A DNA stretch of 6,404 nucleotides from Clostridiaceae bacterium (lineage in GTDB: Bacteria > Bacillota > Clostridia > UMGS1883 > JAAYMJ01), in contig JAAYMJ010000338.1 in the NCBI GenBank assembly GCA_012521455.1, forward strand, positions 1-6,404, written 5' to 3'. The notes under the pieces were generated by a model that saw only the letters and a list, made by a program, of their open reading frames with translations, was not told where the DNA came from and searched no databases. Both the position numbers and the translations under genes were made by a program. Shown here piece by piece: positions 1-5,506 of this stretch (positions are counted from its first letter, which is position 1; each line of letters begins with the position of its first letter).

Positions 1-1616
1 AAAAACTGCCCCCCGCCCCCGGTGTTTAAGCCGTCGTCGGAAGAGAGGATACGGATATTTCCGCCTTGGATGGTAAGTATCGCTTTGCTTTCTATACCTT
101 CGGTGCATTTATTTATGATAATGTCCCCGCCGTTTATATACACGTTGCCATGCCCTGAAAAGCCTTTTTTGTACTGGCTTTGAATATCAAAGGCGCCGCC
201 GTATATGATGATTAAATCCTGGCTGTGCACGGCGTGGTCGGTGGTGTTTAGGGTGATAGTGCCGCCGCTTACCACCAAATTGGTTCGGGCTTTTAAGCCC
301 TTGCTGCTTGCGTCATTTGTTGAGTTGGTTTCCTCTTGGGCGTTGTTTTGCGCATTTGGAATTTGCGGGTTTTCTTGAATGGGGGTTTGCTGGTTTGGGG
401 GAAGGTTTCTGTTGTTTGGGGGCACAAATTCCATGCCCTGCTGGGGCGGATTTTGGCCTTGGGGGGGCTGCCATTGCGGGTTTTGGGGGTTTTGCCACTG
501 CTGGGGAGGGGTCATGGGGCCGCCCTGCCGCCCTCCGCCGAAAATGCCAGGGAACTGGTTGTTATTTACCTGAATTTCCCCCGTTGTGGTGATGTTAATA
601 TTACCACAAAAGATTTCTAAATACCCGTCCGAACTTATACCGTCGCCTTTTGCGGTGATTGTAATGTTCCCGCCTGTGATTTGGATTCCGTCGTTTGCGT
701 TTATCCCGTCATTTACGGACGTAATGTTTATATTACCGTTTTCAATGGTTATGTCGTCGTCGCTTTTTATGCCGTGGTTGTAATTTGCCTTAATATTTAA
801 AGTCCCTTTTCCCTTGATTTCAAGGTCGTCATTGGAAAAAAGGGCCGCTTTTGCGTCAATTGAGTATTCGCTTCCGTCTTCCAAATAGTTTTGTGTCCCG
901 TCGGAAATGGTAATAAAGCCTTTATCGGTATCCTCAAAAAAGATGGCGGGCCCGTTTTCGTTTTTGATATTGACCCCCGACAGCCTTAGCTTTACCCTGT
1001 CTTTGGTGTTCACATGGACATAGCCCGAAAAATTCCCTGTTAACTCATAGTCCCCGCCTTTTGTGATTAAAAGGGAGTCATTTGTAAATTTTGCCCCTTC
1101 GCCCTTGATGGTTTTATTGGTTAAATCCACGTTTACTAAATTGTCCTTCCAGGATTCATCCTTGTGTTCATCCGCGGTTTCCAAATTGGCGGTATATGTG
1201 GCTCCATCCCATGACACTTTTAAGTTTAGGCTTTCCACCAAAGCACGCAGTGGCACCAAAGTCCTTCCGCCGTCAATTTGCGGCGGGGTGTCCAGCGCTA
1301 TTTCTTCACCGTTTTTAGTAAATGAGTTTTTGCCGATTTCCATAATAATTGTGTTTTTCTTTTTCGTCGCGGTGATTTTTTTAGTCGCGGGGTCATATGT
1401 AACCAGCATGCCCAGTTTTTCAAAGATTGCCCGCATGGGCACCATGGTTCTTCCGTCAATAATCTGCGCGGGCACGTCAAAATCCAAAACCTCGCCGTCA
1501 AGGACTACCGCAACTTTTGGGTTTTCTCCGTTTGCCTTGGGAAGAAAGGTGAAGGTTGAAAGAATAAATACCAAAGATATGAACAATGCGGAAATAGGCT
1601 TTTTTATCATACACAT
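1..1616 (-). CDS. Exported copper-amine-oxidase-N / Cthe_2159-like beta-helix protein (C-terminus beyond the window)
   Basis: The minus strand is open for 538 codons from ATG 1616 to the left edge with no stop. Residues 1-30 are a signal peptide: short basic start (MCMIKK), hydrophobic core PISALFISLVFILSTFTFL, probable cleavage near KANG/E. Residues 36-145 hold two repeats of the copper amine oxidase N-terminal-like family, each marked by a GRT-hydrophobic-VP-x-RA motif (GRTMVPMRA, GRTLVPLRA) followed by a V-[ST]-[WY]-D end; these are stalk or wall-associated modules and carry no oxidase activity. From about residue 160 onward are beta-helix coils of the type GGNITI, NDGINANDG and SSDDGLN, matching the Cthe_2159-like (DUF4353) carbohydrate-binding domain. 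They are interrupted at residues 352-439 by a Pro/Gln/Asn-rich linker. Likely role is extracellular polysaccharide or surface binding (inferred). ATG 1610 (MIKK) is an alternative start. The gene is divergent from the nifS group. Family assignment is from recognised motifs, not a search. Confidence 0.85.
   Translation of the reverse strand, partial: MCMIKKPISALFISLVFILSTFTFLPKANGENPKVAVVLDGEVLDFDVPAQIIDGRTMVPMRAIFEKLGMLVTYDPATKKITATKKKNTIIMEIGKNSFTKNGEEIALDTPPQIDGGRTLVPLRALVESLNLKVSWDGATYTANLETADEHKDESWKDNLVNVDLTNKTIKGEGAKFTNDSLLITKGGDYELTGNFSGYVHVNTKDRVKLRLSGVNIKNENGPAIFFEDTDKGFITISDGTQNYLEDGSEYSIDAKAALFSNDDLEIKGKGTLNIKANYNHGIKSDDDITIENGNINITSVNDGINANDGIQITGGNITITAKGDGISSDGYLEIFCGNINITTTGEIQVNNNQFPGIFGGGRQGGPMTPPQQWQNPQNPQWQPPQGQNPPQQGMEFVPPNNRNLPPNQQTPIQENPQIPNAQNNAQEETNSTNDASSKGLKARTNLVVSGGTITLNTTDHAVHSQDLIIIYGGAFDIQSQYKKGFSGHGNVYINGGDIIINKCTEGIESKAILTIQGGNIRILSSDDGLNTGGGGQF
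300..563 (-). repeat. Pro/Gln/Asn-rich low-complexity linker inside the beta-helix protein
   Basis: Residues 352-439 of the minus-strand protein are almost entirely P, Q, N and G, with imperfect short units such as QNPQ, QWQPPQ and PPQQG, then a Thr/Ser/Asn/Glu-rich stretch before the helix resumes at GLKARTNLVVSGG. The coding strand is C-rich (CCC proline codons), so the plus strand has many G-tracts, including seven Gs at 461-467. It is probably a disordered loop thrown out of the beta-helix. Similar Gly/Pro/Gln-rich inserts occur at this place in related proteins as I recall them; I have not checked this by alignment. Confidence 0.75.
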
Positions 1617-1628
1617 TTTCCTTTCCTT
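1617..1628 (-). promoter_or_regulatory. Ribosome binding site of the exported-protein gene
   Basis: On the minus strand the sequence before the start is AAGGAAAGGAAA. AAGGA (1628-1624) lies 7 nt before ATG 1616, and AAAGG (1624-1620) lies 9 nt before ATG 1610, so it cannot decide between the two starts, which differ by two residues. I chose 1616 because the stronger AAGGA is well spaced for it. Confidence 0.6.
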
Positions 1629-1661
1629 GGGGATTTTATCAATGCAAAAATTTTATCTTAA

Positions 1662-1685
1662 TTTTAACATAAAATTATGTTTAAA
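1662..1685. promoter_or_regulatory. Imperfect AT-rich palindrome, possible operator
   Basis: The arms AACATAA (1666-1672) and TTATGTT (1675-1681) are perfect inverted copies around AA. After one T-T mismatch the match resumes with TTT (1662-1664) and AAA (1683-1685), giving 10 of 11 matched positions per arm. It lies 46-69 nt upstream of the minus-strand start, over the candidate leftward -10 sequences. A regulator site is one reading; chance in AT-rich DNA is another. Confidence 0.3.
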
Positions 1686-1703
1686 AAATGAACGAATTGT
1701 GGA
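1674..1703 (-). promoter_or_regulatory. Weak candidate promoter for the exported-protein gene
   Basis: Read on the minus strand, TCCACA (1703-1698) and CATAAT (1679-1674) are separated by 18 nt, matching the sigma-A boxes at 4/6 and 5/6. A second possible -10 is TGTTAAAAT (1669-1661), an extended -10 form without a good -35. Neither is strong, and this is the best I can offer for the leftward start. Confidence 0.25.
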
Positions 1704-1795
1704 CTGTTTTTGAAAATTATTTGTTTTACGGTAACGTTTTTGCTGGTAATTGTAAATAATAAAATTTTATAAAATCCAAATTATATACAATAGCA

Positions 1796-1824
1796 TTGAA
1801 AATTTACCTTTGGATTGGTATAAT
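1796..1824 (+). promoter_or_regulatory. Sigma-A promoter of the nifS-thiI-cinA(-recA) group
   Basis: TTGAAA (1796-1801) and a perfect TATAAT (1819-1824) are separated by exactly 17 nt, with an extended -10 TG at 1816-1817. Transcription should begin near 1831, giving a leader of about 25-35 nt before nifS, too short for a riboswitch. It is the strongest promoter match in the intergenic region and implies steady expression of the downstream genes. Confidence 0.8.
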
Positions 1825-1850
1825 GATACATGGTTTAATTTGTTTATTTT

Positions 1851-1856
1851 GAGAGG
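1851..1856 (+). promoter_or_regulatory. Ribosome binding site that favours a TTG start for nifS
   Basis: GAGAGG directly abuts ATG 1857 (zero spacing), which a ribosome cannot use as a normal Shine-Dalgarno pair. The same site is 9 nt before the in-frame TTG at 1866, which is good spacing. No other purine-rich site lies upstream. Confidence 0.6.
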
Positions 1857-1865
1857 ATGAATGGT

Positions 1866-2969
1866 TTGATTTACCTTGACAACTGCGCCACAACTAAACC
1901 ATGCAAAGAAGCGGTGGAAGGGGCTTTATTTATGATGGAAGAATGTTTCGGAAACCCCTCGTCCACCCATCAGCTTGGGCTTTTGGCGGAAAGGGAAGTT
2001 GAAAACGCAAGGAAGAAAATTTCCGATGTGCTTATGGTAAGCCCCGATGAAATATATTTTAACTCCGGGGGAACGGAAGGGGCAAATACCGCCATATTAG
2101 GCGGGGCTAATAAAAAGGCGGGCTCCAGGGTGGTTACCACCCAGATTGAGCACAAGGCGGTTTTAAACGCCTTTAAAAAACTTGAAAGCGAAGGCTTTGA
2201 AGTTATTTATCTAAAGCCCGATGAAAAAGGGTATATTGATGAAAAAACCATAATTGATGCTGTGAATGAAAAAACCAGCCTTGTGAGCATTATGCATGTT
2301 AACAACGAAATTGGCTCCATGCTTCCCATAGACAAAATCGGAAAGCTTATAAAGCTAAAATCCCCAAGGTGTATTTTTCATGTTGACGCAGTTCAATCCT
2401 TTGGGAAAATCCCGGTATATCCCGCAAAGTGGAATATAGACGCCCTAAGCGTTTCAGCCCATAAAATCCACGGGATAAAAGGCGCGGGGGCGCTTTATGT
2501 AAAAAAGGGCGTGAATATAAAACCCATAATTTACGGGGGCGGGCAGGAGAGGGGCCTAAGAAGCGGTACGTTAAATACCCCTGCCATTGTTGCCTTTGGA
2601 AAGGCTTGCGAAAAAATAAATTTTGAAGACATAAATCATGTGAGATTACTGCGGGATACTTTGGTAGACTATATCAAGGATTTGGATGTGGTATTTAATT
2701 CAAGCGTGGAAGGTTTTCCGTATATATTAAACGTTTCGTTTAAGAACATAAGGTCGGAAGTTATGCTAAACGCGCTTTCCGCCCGCGGCGTGTATGTTTC
2801 GGCGGCCTCGGCCTGCGCGGGCAATAAGGAAAGCCATGTGCTTTCGGCAACCGGCGCAAAATACGCATACTCCGCCATAAGGATTAGTTTTTCAAGGGAT
2901 AATACAGCGGATGAAATCAAAGAAGCGGCAAAGATTATTAGGGAAACGGTAAAAAATCTTACAATATAA
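1866..2969 (+). CDS. nifS: Cysteine desulfurase, NifS/IscS type, probable ThiI partner
   Basis: PLP-dependent enzyme that takes sulfur from L-cysteine as an enzyme persulfide and releases alanine. From TTG 1866 it has 367 residues and opens IYLDNCATTKP, the usual family N-terminus; from ATG 1857 it has 370 (MNG added). I prefer TTG because the ribosome site is correctly spaced only for it. In TTG numbering, visible active-site positions are H96 (TQIEHKAV), D174 and Q177 (HVDAVQSFG), PLP lysine K200 (SAHKIHG), the GLRSGTLN motif near 232-239, and catalytic Cys C317 (ASACAGNKESHVL). The stretch from the Cys to SHVL looks slightly shorter than in many relatives. It lies 18 nt upstream of thiI, as in Bacillus where NifZ feeds ThiI for 4-thiouridine, so the same sulfur-donor role is inferred. 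There is no iscU or iscR here, arguing against a general Fe-S operon. The symbol is by family, not proven orthology. Confidence 0.93.
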   Translation: MIYLDNCATTKPCKEAVEGALFMMEECFGNPSSTHQLGLLAEREVENARKKISDVLMVSPDEIYFNSGGTEGANTAILGGANKKAGSRVVTTQIEHKAVLNAFKKLESEGFEVIYLKPDEKGYIDEKTIIDAVNEKTSLVSIMHVNNEIGSMLPIDKIGKLIKLKSPRCIFHVDAVQSFGKIPVYPAKWNIDALSVSAHKIHGIKGAGALYVKKGVNIKPIIYGGGQERGLRSGTLNTPAIVAFGKACEKINFEDINHVRLLRDTLVDYIKDLDVVFNSSVEGFPYILNVSFKNIRSEVMLNALSARGVYVSAASACAGNKESHVLSATGAKYAYSAIRISFSRDNTADEIKEAAKIIRETVKNLTI

Positions 2970-2972
2970 GAC

Positions 2973-2980
2973 AGGAAGGA
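2973..2980 (+). promoter_or_regulatory. Ribosome binding site setting the thiI start
   Basis: AGGAAGGA ends 7 nt before ATG 2988 and only 4 nt before the in-frame TTG at 2985. The spacing and codon both favour ATG 2988. Confidence 0.7.
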
Positions 2981-2987
2981 TATTTTG

Positions 2988-4154
2988 ATGAAGGAAGTTA
3001 TTTTGGCAAAATGCGGCGAGCTGGTGCTAAAAGGGCTAAACCGCAGCAATTTTGAAAATATTTTAATGAATAATATAAAACAAAAGCTAAAGGATGACTT
3101 AAAAAGCATACGTTCCGCCCAATCCACGGTGTATATTGAGCTCAATGAGGGCGCCGACCCGGATTTGGTTGTGGAAAAACTCACAAAGGTTTTTGGGATT
3201 TCCAGCATTTCAAGGGCGGGGATTTTTGAAAAGGATATTGAAAAAATCAAAAAGGGGGCCTGTGAATATTTAAGGGATGAATTGACTTTGGCCAAAACTT
3301 TTAAGGTGGAGTCAAAGCGCAGCGATAAAAAATTTCCCTTAAAATCCCCTGAGATTTCCGCAATTACGGGGGGCGAAATTTTAAAAAATTTCCGCCATCT
3401 TAAGGTTGACGTGAACAACCCCGACATTGTTGTGACCGTTGAAATCCGCGACAACAACGCATTTGTGCATGGCGCAAGGATAAAAGGGGCGGGGGGAATG
3501 CCCACCTCATCAAACGGGAAAGCCGCCGTTTTAATTTCTGGCGGTATCGACAGCCCTGTGGCGGCTTATATGATGGCAAAGCGGGGGCTGTCCCTTGACG
3601 CAATTCACTTTTTCTCAAGCCCTTACACGAGCGAAAAGGCCAAGGAAAAGGTAATTGAGCTTACAAGGATTATTTCAGGTTATGCCGGAAAGATAAATCT
3701 TCACATTGTGCCATTTACCCAGCAACAGCTGGAAATTAAGAAAATGTGCAAAAACGAGCATATGACCTTGATAATGCGCAGAATGATGATGCAGATTGCC
3801 GAGCGCATCGCAAAAAAGAACAGGTGCGACGGTCTTATTACGGGGGAAAGCCTAGGGCAGGTCGCAAGCCAGACCCTGCTTGCATTAGCGGTCACAGGTG
3901 AGTGTGTTAAAATGCCTATTTTAAGGCCGCTGGTTGGCATGGACAAGGAAGAAATCGTTACAATTGCAAGAAAAATCGGCACTTTTGAGACTTCGATTTT
4001 GCCCTATGAGGACTGCTGCACCGTCTTTGTCCCCAAACACCCCACCACAAAGCCAAAGCTTTCTTCAATTTTAGAGTCTGAAAGCAAAATTGACATGGAG
4101 TACTGGATTCAAAAAGCGGTGGACGAAACTTATGTAATCGAGGTGTCTGAATGA
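2988..4154 (+). CDS. thiI: tRNA 4-thiouridine synthetase (tRNA sulfurtransferase) ThiI, short form without rhodanese domain
   Basis: Adenylates U8 of tRNA with ATP and replaces its oxygen with sulfur to give 4-thiouridine; in many bacteria it also helps make the thiamine thiazole. The 388 residues show an N-terminal ferredoxin-like region (about 1-70), a THUMP RNA-binding domain (about 70-165, ending in VEIRDNNAFVHGARIKGAGG) and an ATP pyrophosphatase domain with the PP-loop SGGIDSPVA at 184-192. GESLGQVASQT (287-297) and YEDCCTVFVPKHP (340-352) are ThiI signatures; C343 or C344 corresponds to the conserved catalytic Cys of this domain (C344 in E. coli). The E. coli enzyme has an extra rhodanese domain with a second Cys; this protein ends before it, as in Bacillus, so sulfur should come directly from the desulfurase encoded just upstream. 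Its stop overlaps the cinA start (ATGA, 4151-4154), suggesting translational coupling. Confidence 0.95.
   Translation: MKEVILAKCGELVLKGLNRSNFENILMNNIKQKLKDDLKSIRSAQSTVYIELNEGADPDLVVEKLTKVFGISSISRAGIFEKDIEKIKKGACEYLRDELTLAKTFKVESKRSDKKFPLKSPEISAITGGEILKNFRHLKVDVNNPDIVVTVEIRDNNAFVHGARIKGAGGMPTSSNGKAAVLISGGIDSPVAAYMMAKRGLSLDAIHFFSSPYTSEKAKEKVIELTRIISGYAGKINLHIVPFTQQQLEIKKMCKNEHMTLIMRRMMMQIAERIAKKNRCDGLITGESLGQVASQTLLALAVTGECVKMPILRPLVGMDKEEIVTIARKIGTFETSILPYEDCCTVFVPKHPTTKPKLSSILESESKIDMEYWIQKAVDETYVIEVSE
4140..4145 (+). promoter_or_regulatory. Ribosome binding site of cinA inside thiI
   Basis: GAGGTG, a six-base match to the Shine-Dalgarno complement, ends 5 nt before ATG 4151 and lies within the last codons of thiI. 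With the ATGA overlap it supports coupled translation of thiI and cinA. Confidence 0.65.
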
Positions 4155-5506
4155 ACGCTGAAATCATTAGTGTCGGCACGGAAATACTAATGGGCCAGAT
4201 TACAAATACCAACGCAAGGTATTTATCCGAAAAACTGGCCTCTTTGGGTGTTGATGTGTATTTTCAAACCACTGTGGGGGACAATTTTGAAAGGTTAAAG
4301 CAGGCGTTATCAATTGCTTTTTCAAGAAGCAACATGGTGATTTTAACAGGGGGATTGGGCCCTACGGGGGATGACATTACAAAAGAGGCGGCGGCCTCAT
4401 ACTTTGATATGCCCCTTTATTTGAATGATGAGGCGTTAGCGGCTATTGAAAAATATTTTCAAAAACTAAACCGCAAAATGACCAAAAACAATGAAAAGCA
4501 GGCAATGTTCCCCAAAGAGGCAATAATTCTTCCCAATGACAACGGAACAGCCCCGGGCTGTATTATGGAAAAAGGGGACAAGGCGGCAATCCTTCTTCCC
4601 GGGCCGCCAAATGAAATGGTGCCCATGTTTGAAAAGTATGTTATCCCCTATTTAAAGGAAAAAAGCCGTGATGTGATTTACTCAAAAGTTTTAAGGTTTA
4701 TAGGAATAGGGGAGGCGGCTTTGGAGGAAAGGCTTTCGGATTTATTGGAAAGCCAGACAAACCCCACATTAGCCCTATACGCAAAAGAGGGGGAAGTTAC
4801 GGTCAGGGTTTCTGCAAAGGCAAAAGATGAAAATGAGGCAAAAAAACTGGTTGAAGATATGTGCGGTGTATTAATTTCAAGGTGCCCTGACGAATTTTAC
4901 GCCTATGGTGATGACAACAGCCTGGTTAAAGTTGTATGCAAGGCGCTTATGGAGAGGAATTTGAGCATTTCGACCGCCGAATCATGCACCGGGGGGCTTT
5001 TGGGCCAAAACATAACTTCCATCCCTGGGGCAAGCCAAATCTTTTCGCAGGGGATAATAACTTACAGCAATAGCGCGAAAATGCAGTATCTGGGTGTGCG
5101 GGAAGAAACCTTAAAAACACACGGCGCGGTAAGTTGTGAGTGCGCAAAAGAAATGGCACAAGGCATGAGGAGGATTTCAAATTCCGATATTTCCGTTGCC
5201 ATCACAGGGATTGCAGGGCCGTCGGGGGGAACCGCGGAAAAGCCTGTGGGCCTTGTTTATATTTCTTTGGCGCACAAAAACGGGGTGTGTGTCAAAAAGT
5301 TTAATTTTTCGGGAAGCAGGGAAAAGATCAGGAATTACGCGGTGCTAAACGCTTTGAATTTAGTGAGGGAATACTTAAATGGCACTCTTGACAAGCAGGG
5401 GGAAAAATTGTTAAATAAGAACAAATGTTCGGTATGGAGGATTTTTATATGGCGGATAAAAAGATTGAAAAAGAAAGCTCAATTGACAAAAAGAATGCTT
5501 TATTAG
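4151..5506 (+). CDS. cinA: CinA: pyrophosphatase (MoaB-like) and NMN deamidase protein, with an abnormal C-terminal tail
   Basis: Two-domain CinA (competence/damage-inducible protein). Residues 1-170 are the MoaB/MogA-like COG1058 domain ([34 protein letters not shown] at 66-79, LLPGPPNEM at 148-156), linked to ADP-ribose pyrophosphatase activity. Residues about 175-250 are the linker domain. Residues about 256-409 are the PncC domain, which deamidates nicotinamide mononucleotide; TAESCTGG (275-282) carries the nucleophilic serine S278, and [11 protein letters not shown] (351-361) is conserved. NMN is released by bacterial NAD-dependent DNA ligase, which fits placement before recA. The frame is 451 residues, against about 410-425 usual. 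Family similarity stops near EYL (407-409), leaving a basic 42-residue tail that reads through the recA promoter, LexA-type site, ribosome site and first 58 nt of recA. TAA codons at 5412 and 5416 in the other two frames suggest a frameshift in the G5A5 run at 5398-5407, so the true protein may end near residue 420. Confidence 0.93.
   Translation: MNAEIISVGTEILMGQITNTNARYLSEKLASLGVDVYFQTTVGDNFERLKQALSIAFSRSNMVILTGGLGPTGDDITKEAAASYFDMPLYLNDEALAAIEKYFQKLNRKMTKNNEKQAMFPKEAIILPNDNGTAPGCIMEKGDKAAILLPGPPNEMVPMFEKYVIPYLKEKSRDVIYSKVLRFIGIGEAALEERLSDLLESQTNPTLALYAKEGEVTVRVSAKAKDENEAKKLVEDMCGVLISRCPDEFYAYGDDNSLVKVVCKALMERNLSISTAESCTGGLLGQNITSIPGASQIFSQGIITYSNSAKMQYLGVREETLKTHGAVSCECAKEMAQGMRRISNSDISVAITGIAGPSGGTAEKPVGLVYISLAHKNGVCVKKFNFSGSREKIRNYAVLNALNLVREYLNGTLDKQGEKLLNKNKCSVWRIFIWRIKRLKKKAQLTKRMLY
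5388..5416 (+). promoter_or_regulatory. Internal recA promoter within the cinA end
   Basis: A perfect TTGACA -35 (5388-5393) is followed after exactly 17 nt by TTAAAT (5411-5416), a 4/6 match to the -10. Transcription would start around 5422-5424, inside the adjoining LexA-type site. The combination of perfect -35, correct spacing and the operator makes this more convincing than the -10 alone. Confidence 0.65.
5418..5431 (+). promoter_or_regulatory. LexA-type SOS box controlling recA
   Basis: AGAACAAATGTTCG is a GAAC-N4-GTTC palindrome. Against the Bacillus DinR/LexA consensus CGAACRNRYGTTYC it matches at 12 of 14 positions, differing only at the two outermost bases; the central AAAT fits RNRY. 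It starts immediately after the -10 box and ends 17 nt before the recA ATG, the classic place for repression at the transcription start. I saw no other GAAC-N4-GTTC in the window. Since recA is an SOS gene in most bacteria, regulation by LexA is a well-supported inference. Confidence 0.8.
5436..5441 (+). promoter_or_regulatory. Ribosome binding site of recA
   Basis: GGAGGA ends 7 nt before ATG 5449. It is the most consensus-like ribosome site in the window, suiting a highly expressed gene, and fixes the recA start. Confidence 0.75.

Noticed and set aside
308..783. Several short plus-strand open frames rich in Gly, Trp, Cys and Phe
   Set aside because: They are reverse readings of the Pro/Gln-rich linker and beta-helix; the composition follows from the CCC and CAA codons of the real gene.
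1063..1713. Plus-strand open frame of 216 codons opposite the exported-protein gene
   Set aside because: It lies antisense to the signal peptide, copper-amine-oxidase repeats and upstream region of the minus gene, has no ribosome site and resembles no family.
1726..1734. TTACGGTAA short palindrome and nearby AACGTT
   Set aside because: The arms are only 4 bases and there is no second copy; too short to call a site.
1617..1856. Possible terminator, small RNA or riboswitch in the divergent intergenic region
   Set aside because: There is no GC-rich stem followed by a T-run, and the predicted leader to nifS is only about 25-35 nt. Apart from promoters and the palindrome I see nothing there.
2970..2987. 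Possible separate promoter or terminator between nifS and thiI
   Set aside because: The gap is 18 nt and is filled by the thiI ribosome site.
2669..3505. Minus-strand open frame of 278 codons across the nifS-thiI junction
   Set aside because: It is fully antisense to two conserved genes with intact motifs; Ser/Phe-rich composition is typical of a reverse shadow.
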